Shown here: piece by piece, positions 1-9,541 of the stretch
Layout of the letters: every line of letters begins with the position of its first letter
How positions within the stretch are numbered: the stretch's first letter is position 1
DNA from: Micrasema longulum
Lineage: Eukaryota; Arthropoda; Insecta; Trichoptera; Brachycentridae
Reading direction: 5' to 3'
NCBI GenBank assembly: GCA_022494885.1
Contig: JAGVSM010004289.1
Coordinates: forward strand, 186,001 to 250,000
DNA: 64,000 bases
Notes under the pieces: generated by a model
Told to the model about the DNA's origin: nothing
The model's input: only the letters and a program-made list of their open reading frames with translations
Databases searched by the model: none
Translations under genes and position numbers: made by a program

Positions 1-570
1 AAATGAGACTAAGACATCTTTATAATGTTTTATTTATTTGAAATAATTTGTGAAAAAAATAATATATTAAGGTTTGTTATAGTAAAATGCAATTTCATAT
101 TAAATAAAAAAAATAAAAAAAACTCTTATCATTTTTGGTTCACATTTTAGTACATTCTTTATTAATATAACTATATTTATTTAAACAAAAATCACACATA
201 GGTATAGCTTGTGCATACGTATACAAAATCTAGTATTAATTTTGAAAATAATGGTGAATATTTATTTATTTTGTATTTACGGTCTAAGACAATAATTACA
301 TCAGTTACACGAAGAAACACGACTACAAAAAACTGAACAAAAAGAACATAAAACTATGTAGCAATGACAAACAAGGGCAAACTAGAGTTTAGTAATATAA
401 AATAAAAACTGAAAGTCTCATTCACAAACAATTATACAAAGGGACACTGAAATTATTACCCTCCTTAGTATCTTTAATTTAGGAGTAAAAGTTTAGGGAC
501 AAAGATATAGGCGATTATCTATCTTAGTGTTGATTTACAAAATCAATTCTTGTGTTCTGTATAGACTTAG
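1..570. other. AT-rich sequence, no feature recognised
   Basis: Low-complexity A/T-rich DNA. No open frame of note, no recognised repeat shared with the rest of the window. Confidence 0.5.
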
Positions 571-835
571 GTCGGCCTCATGGTGTAATGGTCAGGGCGT
601 ATGCCTACCATGCAAGGGGTCACGGGTTCGATTTCCGACATGGTTGACAAGAAAATATTGATTTAAAAAGGTGTTTCCACAATAAATCATTTCATAGTCC
701 ATGGAAGATAAGACTGATCATATGTATGGAAGATAAGACTGATCATATGTATGGAAGATAAGACTGATCATATGATCAGTCTATCACATGTTACAAAAAA
801 AAACATTAGGTGCGGAAAAGGAATGATTATGATGT
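571..835 (+). mobile_element. SINE1 copy, tRNA-derived, with internal minisatellite
   Basis: A tRNA-like head carries an A box (TGGTGTAATGG) and a B box (GGGTTCGATTTCC), the internal RNA polymerase III promoter of tRNA-derived SINEs. The body (AATAAATCATTTCATAGTCC) and the tail ending in GGAATGATTATGATG recur in other copies at 19.1, 34.0 and 53.1 kb. The middle of the family consensus (the CGCTGCGATTGG part) is missing and replaced by three 25-bp repeats at 701-774. The cloverleaf is not maintained, so this is not a tRNA gene. Confidence 0.8.
701..782. repeat. 25-bp minisatellite ending in a 22-bp perfect palindrome
   Basis: The unit starting ATGGAAGATAAGACTGATCA is repeated at 701-725, 726-750 and 751-774 with no differences seen. 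The last unit runs into a perfect 22-bp palindrome at 761-782 (AGACTGATCAT and its complement). It lies inside the SINE1 copy. Confidence 0.9.
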
Positions 836-854
836 GCAGACTTATATGACATCA

Positions 855-950
855 TAGCCACATCATAATCTTTACCTTTTCTACCTAATTGTGCATAGGA
901 TACTGCACCAGTACACCAATCGCAGCGTATCTTGATCATTTTTATTACAT
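855..950 (-). mobile_element. SINE1 tail fragment, opposite orientation
   Basis: The reverse complement gives the SINE1 tail (TCAAGATACGCTGCGATTGG, then GTGCAGTATCC and TATGCACAA). It faces the neighbouring SINE1 tail to tail, with the ATGATG-type ends of both copies almost touching at 825-870. Confidence 0.65.
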
Positions 951-969
951 GTAGGTAAAATTAAAATAT

Positions 970-2085
970 TAATTACTAGTGGACTCGACATACATTGTCC
1001 TGCCCGAAAGTTGGCTTGCCTACTATTATTTGGTTAAACAAACATTTTTTCGTTAATAAGGACACATTTTTTTTATTTTGAACTTTTTGTAATAAGGGTA
1101 TGTTTTTTGTTTTATCTCCACATGTGATTGGCTAAGAGGCCTCATCGTGCTCAAATCAAAATCGTGCAAAAATCACTACTCTAGTGCCATAATCTACGAA
1201 GAAAATACGTAAATGCGTGTTAATGAAAAAAAGTCAGGGAGCCTCCTAAAATTATGACACTCAACTCGTGCCCAACGCAAGTTTTGTCATTCTTTAATCC
1301 CCACCCATGTTTTGATGTGAACTTTAATTTAATTCGAAACCAAAATAAATGACAAAATGACAAAATACATCGTTTTAACTTTGCATATTTCATTACATCG
1401 CTTAGATCACTTACACACGCATCCACTCACAAAAAAACTAACACACATGCACTTCTATGAATTAATATCTAACTGAACTGTATTTTTATAATTGCATTTA
1501 TGTGGAAAACTGATTTGGCTTCATTTTATGATTTTTTTTATAATGTTGTCTATATTTTTTTGTATTGCTCCTGTTTTTCTGAATACACAAAAAAAACATA
1601 TTTTATTTGTAAGAAATATTCCTAATCAGCAAAAGTGCTGGTATGAGGGGATATAATTTATTATGACACAATAGTATCAATAAAAAGTCGATAAAATAAC
1701 ATTACGTATCACTAACACGGGCTGTAAAAACTGTTTTATTAGGGTGTTTTTTAAGTACTTATATGTTTTGTATATTTTTTAGGTCATTAGAAAGTGAATT
1801 GTAGATCTTTATTGCTATATATACAAAACTGTTTCTTTTTCTGTTAGTCCTAAGTAGTTCGCAAGTTAAATTATTTGACGCTCTTGTATTTCTTGTTTGT
1901 ATATTGAAGTTAAAATTTAATTTAATATTTGCCTTAAAATGATAAGAAAAGTTCTTAATTGTGTCGTGAAAGCGTGCAAAAACTATTCAAATTAAAAGAA
2001 AAAGACCTTTCATTAATAATAAGGTACAAAGGTACTTGTTTATGATTGAATTCTAAAACAAAAAAAATAAATTTCCTAAACGTTG
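970..2085 (+). mobile_element. R1rep interspersed repeat, copy 1, carrying a LINE insertion
   Basis: Starts with ACTAGTGGACTCGACATACA, matching ACTAGCGGACCCGACAGACG at 35.98 kb and its variant at 49.17 kb. It contains the block TGTGATTGGCTAAGAGGCCT, also seen at 2.15 and 8.45 kb. The repeat resumes at about 1965 after an antisense LINE fragment, with GTGAAAGCGTGCAAAAACT and GTACTTGTTTATGATTGAAT. No coding capacity is seen. The class is unproven: I considered a Helitron-related element or the 3' part of a non-LTR element. Confidence 0.55.
1742..1965 (-). pseudogene. LINE ORF2 C-terminal relic (LINE-O)
   Basis: The reverse strand over about 1780-1890 reads without a stop and includes NTRASNNL and FVYIAIKIYNSLSNDLK. 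This is the typical end of reverse transcriptases of Jockey/CR1-type LINEs (IKIYNSL-PNDLK). T-rich sequence to the left (1500-1570) fits the 3' UTR side of a minus-strand insertion. It interrupts R1rep copy 1. Only the extreme C-terminus remains. Confidence 0.65.
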
Positions 2086-2885
2086 GCTGCTGTAAGCTTC
2101 GTTAGTTTTTAAGATTAGTTTTTTTTGGTTAGTTTTTTGTTTTATCTCTTCATGTGATTGGCTAAGAGGCCTCGTTGTGCTCAAATCAAAATCGTGCAAA
2201 AATCATTACTGAAAAGAAAAATGCCTGATTATGTAGTGAAAACGTGCAAAAACTGTCCGGATAAAAGGAAAACATTGATAAGTAGGTACCTAGATACTTG
2301 TGTATGATTGCATTCCAAAAATAAAAATTATTCATATTCAAATATTGAATTTTAGTAGGTACCTAGGTACTTGTTTATGGTTGAATTCCAAAACATAAAA
2401 TAACTATTTTTTTCAAATAAAGATTTTTTTGGCAAATGTCTAATTCTGTGGTACTTACCGACAGTGGTGTATTTTGTGTAAGATTCCGTATTTCAAAAAT
2501 GTATTAAATATCGGTTAAAATTATTTAGGCATTACTCAAAATCAGTTTATATGAAAGAAATTGTTAGGAAATTAATCAATTCAGTATCCGTTAAAAATAA
2601 TGGTTGTTTATAATCGTAAAAATTAAAAAAAAGTTGGTATAAAAAAAAACATCGTCCGAATTTTTCAATATATGCATTTCAGTCGAATCCCTGGAAAATC
2701 AATGAAAACACATATATGCTTCTTACTTTTTTTACCCTCAACATATTAAAGATGTTTTTTTTTTAAAACCTCGAGGACGTCAATTAGAAAATTTTGCACA
2801 AAACCGCACGTAAATCTTTCAAGCTATTTTCGAGTTTTTGCGAAACACAACACGGTGATTCATTTTTATATATACAGATAGATAG
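2086..2885 (+). mobile_element. R1rep copy 2
   Basis: A second copy of the same repeat begins near AAACGTTGGCT and repeats TGTGATTGGCTAAGAGGCCT at about 2154. It has the GGTACCTAGGTACTTGTTTA motif and ends with the CCGCACGTAAATC tail and a TATATA/GATA-rich terminus. Lying directly beside copy 1, it may reflect a tandem insertion or duplication. Confidence 0.5.
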
Positions 2886-2887
2886 AT

Positions 2888-3746
2888 CATAGAATTAAGA
2901 ACAGTCCAGAAGGAGCGTAGAATCATATTTGAATACATCGGACTGTGTCCAATAATCCCCCCACTAGCCCCACTTTCGCCGCGTGCATTCGTGATGTGGC
3001 CGCGTAATGTTGCACGATGGGAAAAAATATAATTATAACAGAAATTTTAGGTAAAAAAAAGCAATCTGTTAATTTTTCGAAAACTTTATTGTGGATGCGG
3101 AAATATTGATTGACACAACATGGTTGATGAGGAAAGGGTCATTTAATAAGAGTAATTTATTTAATGAACTTTGAACTTAAAATATAAAACAAATTTTATT
3201 TTACATAAAACGGATAATTTTATATCATGTTAAATAATATTCGATGTTTTAAAGATAATGTCGGTCAAATGTCCACCACAGAATCGTTTAATTCGAGGTC
3301 CGATTTTCATTAGTTCTCTCATTAGATGAGTAAAGTAGGGTAAACAAATTTACTACCCTGGCAACACTAACAAAATGTCCATTTCGATTTTTTCGACAAT
3401 CTGACAGATGGAAAAATATTTCAATTTTTAAGTAATGTATTTGCTACTTACACATTCATTTGCTAATTACACATGTAATGTGATCCCATCCTGTTTCTTT
3501 AAGATCTTAGCAGTATTTTTACACTTTGAAAGGACACAACACGGCATGGTTGAATTCAGATAAGGAGTTGCGTACTGAGCGACGTCTCCAAAGAAACTAA
3601 TGGGCCAAAACGTAAAACGACTAATTTATGGGTAGTTTTACGTTTTTACTCATTTATATATATTTTTTTTTTACTCATTTATGAATAGTTAAGTTGCTTT
3701 CTGTTTGATACTCGTATGCGGTTTCTGGACTATTCTTAATTTTATG
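2888..3746 (-). mobile_element. THAP-domain DNA transposon, internally deleted copy 1
   Basis: Bounded by inverted repeats of about 24 bp (core AATTAAGAAYAGTCCAGAA at the left, TTCTGGACTATTCTTAATT at the right). On the reverse strand an ATG at 3547 starts MPCCVLSKCKNTAKILKKQD, followed by GITLHV and a stop. The M-P-x-C...C spacing and the later hydrophobic T-L-H are the beginning of a THAP zinc finger, the DNA-binding module of P-element transposases. No catalytic part remains in the 859 bp. Copies 2 and 3 start at 55,638 and 63,496. No clear 8-bp target duplication was found. Confidence 0.7.
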
Positions 3747-3747
3747 C

Positions 3748-3876
3748 CTTGAGGTCGTCAATTAGAAAATTTTGCAAAATACCGCATGTAAATCTTTCAA
3801 GCTATTTTAGAATTTTTGCGAGACACGACACGGCGATTCATTTTTATTTATATGGAAAATATAAAAAGATGGATAG
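3748..3876 (+). repeat. Second copy of R1rep tail, direct repeat flanking the THAP element
   Basis: GTCAATTAGAAAATTTTGCA, then ACCGCATGTAAATCTTTCAA and the GATTCATTTTTAT end, repeat the 2768-2878 sequence with few differences. The THAP transposon therefore sits between two direct copies of about 120 bp of the same repeat tail. Confidence 0.75.
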
Positions 3877-4254
3877 ATTAGTCATAACAAGAGGTAAATA
3901 TTATTTATAAGCTAATGATAGGTCTTAAGTGTCAATGTCTAGAGAATATTCAAATGCTTTTTGCGACAACACACACTTTGGTCTAATGAAGCTTTGGGGT
4001 TTGCAACGTCCACCCAGAATAATTCAGTGTCTTGTAATATTCTGGTCGGGTGGAGTGCACAGGGTGACTTGAATATATAATTCACCCATTTTCCATTCCA
4101 GAAAGCATGACGAACTACATCAGTTAGGTACTGTATGATAAATGTTCGCTATCATTCGCGGGACCTTTTCATAGAGAAAAATAGAAATTTCATTATATTT
4201 AGTGAGGCAATACTTTCATACTATGTAAGATATAAAATCTGTATGCAAAAGGTA
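3877..4254. other. Unassigned sequence
   Basis: No coding frame or repeat match seen. A short inverted repeat (CCACCCAGAAT with ATTCTGGTCGGGTGG) lies at about 4010-4060. Confidence 0.4.
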
Positions 4255-4262
4255 ATCTACGG

Positions 4263-5040
4263 CAGTGGCGAGCCGTGATTTATTTTATAGGTAATCTATT
4301 AAAAATGTTCATTAATTTGTACTACATATAAGTACTTACATAACATGTAAGTAATGTAATTATAAATTACTACTTTTTATGTGGTTCTGTGAAAATCAAC
4401 TCAAACAACAATTATTACTAACCACGCGATATACGTAGCTTTATTCTACACTATTTTAATAGAATACTAAACTCATATAAAAGTTTATTATCACATACCA
4501 CAATGACATTTAGCAAATATTTTCATTATGATCTGTCATTGACAATACTGTCAAGACTTTAGCACTGGTTGATTTCTTTTAAAATGAATAATGCCTAAAA
4601 CGGCCACTGCGAACGCCACCTGTCCTATGTGATTCATAATATGTCAACGGTATCCCATCAAAGAAAAATAGTCCTTCGGAAAAAAATGTTCGAAATACTA
4701 GTTTCCAAATAGAGAATCTTCTAAAAATATTTGTAATCTGCAAGTTTGTTTTAGTACTAAAAAAGCCGACTTAGGTTAAAGACGAAAAATACAGTGTACT
4801 TTTTTGTATGGAAGAATAAGCTGAGGTAATCGGCTAGTTTTATCGTTCAGTGAGAATGGACTGGGCGCTGGCGCTGGGCGCACTTCATAGACATTTTTTT
4901 TGTAGAAAGATATAAATGGTGATAAATAACAATTACTTTATATATTTACCCATAAATATGGTTACTTTAAATTATTATAATTTAATGTCAAATATAATGG
5001 TAAGCTGTGCATAATCGCTTACTTTGACGATTCGCCCCTG
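4263..5040. mobile_element. hAT-type MITE with exact 8-bp target site duplication
   Basis: The element starts CAGTGGCGAGCCGTG and ends with the near-inverse GACGATTCGCCCCTG. It is flanked on both sides by ATCTACGG (4255-4262 and 5041-5048). An 8-bp duplication and termini beginning CAG are the hallmarks of hAT transposons. No transposase frame is present in the 778 bp, so it is non-autonomous. The exact duplication suggests the copy has suffered little since insertion. Confidence 0.85.
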
Positions 5041-5110
5041 ATCTACGGTACCTGTAAATATGATGAAATTAAGTTATTAGTTATAATAACTCTGTCGAAT
5101 GATGATTGTG

Positions 5111-5195
5111 TCGGCCTCGTAGTGAAATGGTGAGCGCGATTGCCTACCATGCGAGAGGTCTCGGGCTCGATTCCCGACATGAGTAAAATGTAATT
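5111..5195 (+). mobile_element. SINE1 head fragment
   Basis: A tRNA-like head with A box (AGTGAAATGG) and B box (GGGCTCGATTCCC), close to the SINE1 head at 571. It stops at GACATGAGTAAAATG and joins directly to an inverted SINE3 copy. The loop CTACCAT would give a glycine-like ACC anticodon, but the acceptor stem does not pair, so it is not a tRNA gene. Confidence 0.75.
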
Positions 5196-5376
5196 TACAT
5201 TTTTTTTGCACCACAACAGGCCAGGAGGCCCAATTACAGTGGTGAATTACATCACAGAAAACCCAGGCTTGAGAAAAATCACATTTTATTTTTTGTGTTC
5301 TCACCGGGAATCGAACCTGAAACTTTCTGTGCGTGAGTCAAGCGTCTTGACCGCTACACCACGAAGGCCGCCTCAT
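5196..5376 (-). mobile_element. SINE3 copy
   Basis: Read on the reverse strand: head CGGCCTTCGTGGTGTAGCGG (A box), B box GGTTCGATTCCC, then the body TTTTTCTCAAGCCTGGG, CACTGTAATTGGGCCTCC and the end GGCCTGTTGTGGTGC followed by A-rich tail. Two other copies are at 18.65 kb (+) and 26.06 kb (-). Confidence 0.8.
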
Positions 5377-6095
5377 ATTTATTTAAAAAGGAAAAACATA
5401 AATATACACATACATATTTTAAGGGGTTCAAAGAAACGATGAGAAGAATCTTTAAATAAGAAAATAAATTGATGTCTAATTTATGTTTAATTTATGTAAT
5501 AATATTGTGATTGTAAATGTTGTGACATAAAAATTATACAAAAAATTAAATATCTTATCATACAATACTTTTAATATTACTTGAAATGTAAATGTAAATG
5601 TAATACATATTATTAAAAATATATCTACTTTTAAATATTAAGTATTATTGGCGTTACGATTATTGATGTTTTGTGATTTTGAAATTTCTTTATTCGATAT
5701 GTCACAAGTTCTAGTCACATCAGTGAGTTGTCTTTCCAGAAACCGGAGATCTATCACAACACTTTATTAACGGTTGGTTTGGAAGAACTTGTGCGTAGTT
5801 CAAAGTTCAAAAAATCATAAATTTTCAAAAAATTTCGGCGTACAATTGAATCCACTTATTTTTACCGAGTGTAAAAAAAAACATTTTATATCTTATTTCA
5901 ATTAGCACTAAAATTCCTTATTTAAGATCATAAAAACATCGTAAGTTGATCTATCAAAAAGTGATAACGTATTGTTATCTACACGTTATAATGAATATAT
6001 TTCAACGCTCATCAGTTCATGGTTGACCTCTTTGTTCTAATTCTTAAGGCACTCTCTTAATACCCATCCACAATTCCTCTTTCTTCTCTTACTCA
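5377..6095. other. AT-rich sequence, no feature recognised
   Basis: No recognised gene or repeat. Short open frames here show no protein-like composition. Confidence 0.4.
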
Positions 6096-6455
6096 TATAG
6101 TGTTCATACGGCTCGACTGTGAAATCATTTCCCATCCACCATCAAAGATGTTACTACATTATCTCTATTTAAATCACGTCTAAAACAACATCTCCTTTCT
6201 CTTCCTTTCCTTTTTCCCATTAAGTAACAGTTTTGATTTAAGGTTATTAATAAACAAATACTTTTATTTCTATTTTTATATATCTTTAGCTTTTTAATCT
6301 TTTTTTTCTATTGAATATGCTCCGTAACATGAATTATAAAAAAAAAATCTTTTATTTTATTGGTTTGTTGGAAGAAATTGCCTTTTGGCAATAAGCCCGC
6401 CAAGGTACAAATAACATAATGTACAAAAAGTTGAATAAATAAATAAATGAAAATT
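6096..6455 (+). mobile_element. LINE-A 3' end, with ORF2 C-terminus
   Basis: A plus-strand frame ends at a TAA at 6225 and reads NHFPSTIKDVTTLSLFKSRL then KQHLL, the usual WN-LPS-I-...-FKS-LK-HLL end of Jockey/CR1-type LINE reverse transcriptases. The 3' UTR holds a stem-loop, TTGCC-TTTT-GGCAA (about 6379-6393), and ends in an AATA-type repeat. The same 3' UTR is found on the reverse strand at 26.6 and 32.3 kb. 5'-truncated and inactive. Confidence 0.75.
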
Positions 6456-7375
6456 TAAAATAGTATTTTTTACAAAGGGTTGTCGTAGGTACAGCGAACG
6501 CATTATCTCTTGACTTTCAACATGTTTGAATTTAAAACGCCTTTATTTTCCATATCATCCCTTAAAATCATTACCAGGGCACGACCCCTATTTCCAGGAG
6601 CTGCTGTGGAGAGGAACCTTTTTAACCTGCTATGTTTTTATTACTCATTGTGCCCAATATTCATTTTAGATAGTAAGTTTTATGATTCCTGTGTTTATTC
6701 ATATTACAATTAAACCGCTAATTTAAATGGCACTTACCCCAACAAATTAACGTGCAAAAAAGCTTTGGAGATAACAAAAGTTAGAGAGTTGATTTAATGG
6801 ATTTTCATATTGTATAAAAACAATGTAAATAAAAAAATTGTTTTAATTACACCACTGAATTGTTAAATTTTGTTAAAAAAATATGTCTCAACCATCACAT
6901 TTTTATGACATACAAACATGTGTAGACTGGGTAACAAAATAGGCAACGAGGTCATCAATCTCTCAAATCTCATCAATTACCCTCAGAGTGATAATTCTCT
7001 AGATAAGCCCCTGAGCTCTATCGCATGGAAGAAAAGCGTTTCAAATTTTTGGTTCAGTTTTAGTTTGGTTTTTAGTTTAACAAACGTGTAATGAGCGGTT
7101 TCGGTTTGCCCTTGAAATTTTCAATTCAAGTACCTATTGCTGTAATCTGAAACTAACTTCGCGGTTGATAATTATAGAATGGTTTTTCTCCGTAAGGATA
7201 ACTCTATTAGATTATTACTCTTAATTTTTACCAGATAAAATGAAAACAGTATCTGAATTAAAAGGCGACTTGCAACACATGTTTTACAAATTCCAAAAAA
7301 ATTGTTAAATCAAGAAAATATTATTGATATTAAAAGCATTAACTATTTGGTGAAACATTTGACATAATAAACAAA
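6456..7375. other. Unassigned AT-rich sequence
   Basis: No recognised gene or shared repeat. The frame at 6510-6713 (67 codons) is not similar to any family I recognise. Confidence 0.4.
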
Positions 7376-7625
7376 TTACAACAAGGATGAAGAATACCTT
7401 AACTAAGGGGAAATTGAAGTCTAGGCATTTACAGGGCTTATTGCCTGTCATTGGCTGGTTTAAGTGGCCACTTTACACACTGTGCAACATTCACCATTTT
7501 GCCCATGTTTGAGCATCCATATTTCTTCAATTCTTCCATTTGTTGATTTTAGTGAAGTTAAAGAGCTCACCTAATCAGTTTTAATCCTGACTGAAAGAAG
7601 ACATTATGGACAACATAAGGAAGGC
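7376..7625 (+). mobile_element. Palindromic MITE (Pal), one arm only
   Basis: Contains the family core GGTTTAAGTGGCCACTTTAC, CACTGTGCAACATTCACCAT and GTGAAGTTAAAGAGCT, as in the left arms at 10.1, 34.7 and 59.4 kb. The right arm is missing. Confidence 0.7.
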
Positions 7626-7884
7626 TTTTAAAAAAAATATGTCAAATTACGATTAAAGATTCAATAATCAAACAACCTTTCAATATAGCCCATTATACGA
7701 TATTGCATTGTAATGGTCAGCCTATACCTAATAAACTCACGCCCCTCCCTTTATCCCCTCCCTCTTTTTTTCATTTATTTCTACTACGACATCAAATGTT
7801 TTCATTAACTAATAAGTTCATGTAAGGGTACTAAAAACAAATGGTTTCAAATCGGCATGTTAGTTTATATGTTTGTGCAACAAC

Positions 7885-7990
7885 AATAGTGAAGATGTAA
7901 AGTGGGTTTTGAATGTAAGTTTACCTTGTGTCCTGACGGAGAGAGCGGTTTATCTCTAAACCGGTAGACATAAAAAAGTCGGTAGGTGGT
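7885..7990 (+). repeat. Repeat with hammerhead-like core, copy 1
   Basis: Shared with 47,295-47,430. It includes TCCTGACGGAGAGAGC, a 5-bp stem (AGAGA 7940-7944 with TCTCT 7953-7957), then AAACCGGTAGACAT and AAAGTCGGTAGGTGG. Such CTGANGA...GAAA blocks occur near the ends of Penelope-like and related retroelements. The element class is not proven here. Confidence 0.45.
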
Positions 7991-7994
7991 TATG

Positions 7995-8319
7995 TACAAA
8001 TATTTATTAACATGTAATATCGGGATAGTCTTAAAGGGGTTATATGATTATTGACAATGAATTAATGTAACAAGTGGCAAATTTAAGATATTTAGTCATT
8101 TATATATCCAGTTATAACAATTTATACTACGAAGTCTGTGATCAAGTTAACCTTGAGATGATTTTAAAACAAAAAATATTTATTCTTGCTACGCGAAGAA
8201 TGATTATCCGTCAATACAGCAATACATCTGTATAAGAGAAAGAACGAAGACAGAACTCATTAAAAGGAAGATGATATGTTGCTGGTTTTATGTAAAACAA
8301 ATTCAGTTAGCGTTCACGT
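7995..8319. other. Unassigned AT-rich sequence
   Basis: Nothing recognised. Confidence 0.4.
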
Positions 8320-8790
8320 TAGCTTGCCTGCTATAAGCTGGTTGAACAAACGTTTTTTCGTAAATAAGGACACACGTTATTTATTTTGGTCTTTTTTTAG
8401 CTATTTGTATATTCGTAATTAGGGTAATTTTTCCGTTTTATTTCCTCATGTGATTGGCTAAGAGACCTCGTCGTGGTCAAATCAAAATTGTGCAAAAATT
8501 ACTGCTCTAGTGCCATAATCCATAGAGAAAATACGAGCATACGTGTTATTGAAGAAAAGTCAGACCGCGTTTTCTCTGAACTTTTAAAAAATTTGACACT
8601 CAACTCATGCCCAACGTAAATTTAGTCATTCTTTAACTACCAGCCGTGTTTTAAATTGAGCTTGATATTTAAGTAGCAAATAAAATAAATGAAAAGAAAA
8701 ATGACTGCGTACTAAACGTACCAAAACTGTCCGGATAAAAGGAAAAAGACTTTTCATTTAAAAGTAGGTACCTAGATACTTGTTAATGAT
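8320..8790 (+). mobile_element. R1rep fragment
   Basis: Shares GCTTGCCTGCTATAAGCTGG, TGTGATTGGCTAAGAGACCT, CACTCAACTCATGCCCAACG and CTGTCCGGATAAAAGGAAAA with 975-1350 and 2130-2290. It ends where LINE-C starts, so it was probably the target of that insertion. Confidence 0.65.
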
Positions 8791-9016
8791 TCAAACAAAC
8801 AAATCGTCACGCTGTTTCCCCGTAAGGATAGGCAGAGAGGATATAATGCCACGTTATTATATCTGAGCATACAGATCTCGCTTCCTCTACATTCATGCAT
8901 CTTCTAATGCACGAGCGCAGATTATTACGACGTTTGACATGTCCATCTTCAAGTATTTGTTGGATTTGGTCATTCCATGTCTTTCTCGGTCTTCCTCCAT
9001 TTTCGTCAAAAAAATA
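8791..9016 (-). pseudogene. LINE-C ORF2 C-terminal fragment, reverse copy
   Basis: The reverse strand reads ENGGRPRKTWNDQIQQILED, then GHVKRRNN, CIRRCMNVEEA and a final LSAYPYGETA before a stop. This is the same protein end as the open frame at 9571-10029. The 3' tail is a GTTT-type repeat (read on the minus strand) at about 8790-8806. 5'-truncated to about 225 bp. Confidence 0.85.
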
Positions 9017-9029
9017 TTAACGTATCTAA

Positions 9030-9110
9030 CCCTAATTCTATGAGGTCAAGAGTCCCGTGTTGAGTTGGGATACAACATAATGGAAAGTGGAAGCATGCAC
9101 ATTATAAAAG
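9030..9110 (+). mobile_element. LINE-B 3' hairpin fragment
   Basis: CCTAATTC pairs with GAGTTGGG (allowing two G-U pairs) around a CCGTGTT-containing loop at about 9030-9071. It is followed by GGAAAGTGGAAGCATGC. The same hairpin is on the reverse strand at 10.63-10.67 kb after a LINE-B C-terminus. Confidence 0.55.
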
Positions 9111-9284
9111 AATAGCAAATATTTAAATTGAAACATATTACATAAACATATATTTCAACATACAAGGTACTGGAGATTAGACTTTCTTTTTAAGAGTCAT
9201 TGACACATTTCTGGTCAAGTGGCTACCAGAGCTGATCCCAGCAGAATGCTCGTGCGAGGTATGCCAGTAATTTGAATTATGTAA

Positions 9285-9540
9285 TACCGAAAACACGTAC
9301 GACTTTCGCTCGGAGAAATTTCTCTTTTGTGACCCCAAGAGTGATCAATGTCCTGGATAAACATATTTAATTATCCAAAACGAAGGCCATTTTTAGGAGA
9401 AGTGTACAAGTGTAGGTTTTGTCTCAGGGAAGAGACCATTGCAGGAGGCTGTTGCGAGACACTTCATAGATTTATAAAATGGTACTATTAAGCGTGTTGT
9501 CCAGATGTTTATTGAAATTTATGTTTATGTAATATTAATA
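9285..9540 (+). pseudogene. LINE-B ORF2 C-terminal relic
   Basis: One frame from 9299 to about 9467 reads TTFARRNFSFVTPRVINVLD, with two internal stops, then GRDHCRRLLRD. It matches the intact frame at 27,006-27,173 (TTFARRHFSYIAPRVFNVLD). This is the ARR-F-Y-APR--N-L segment found near the end of several LINE reverse transcriptases. It is cut at its 3' side by the LINE-C/Pal insertions. Confidence 0.75.
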
Positions 9541-9541
9541 T

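Noticed and set aside
571..650. Possible tRNA-Gly gene
   Set aside because: A and B boxes are present but acceptor and anticodon stems do not pair, the loop is altered and a SINE body follows. It is a SINE head. The same applies to the heads at 5111, 18,652, 35,231 and 42,702.
7885..7990. Confirmed hammerhead ribozyme
   Set aside because: Core bases are mutated in this copy and helices I and III are not visible. Kept as a motif resemblance only.
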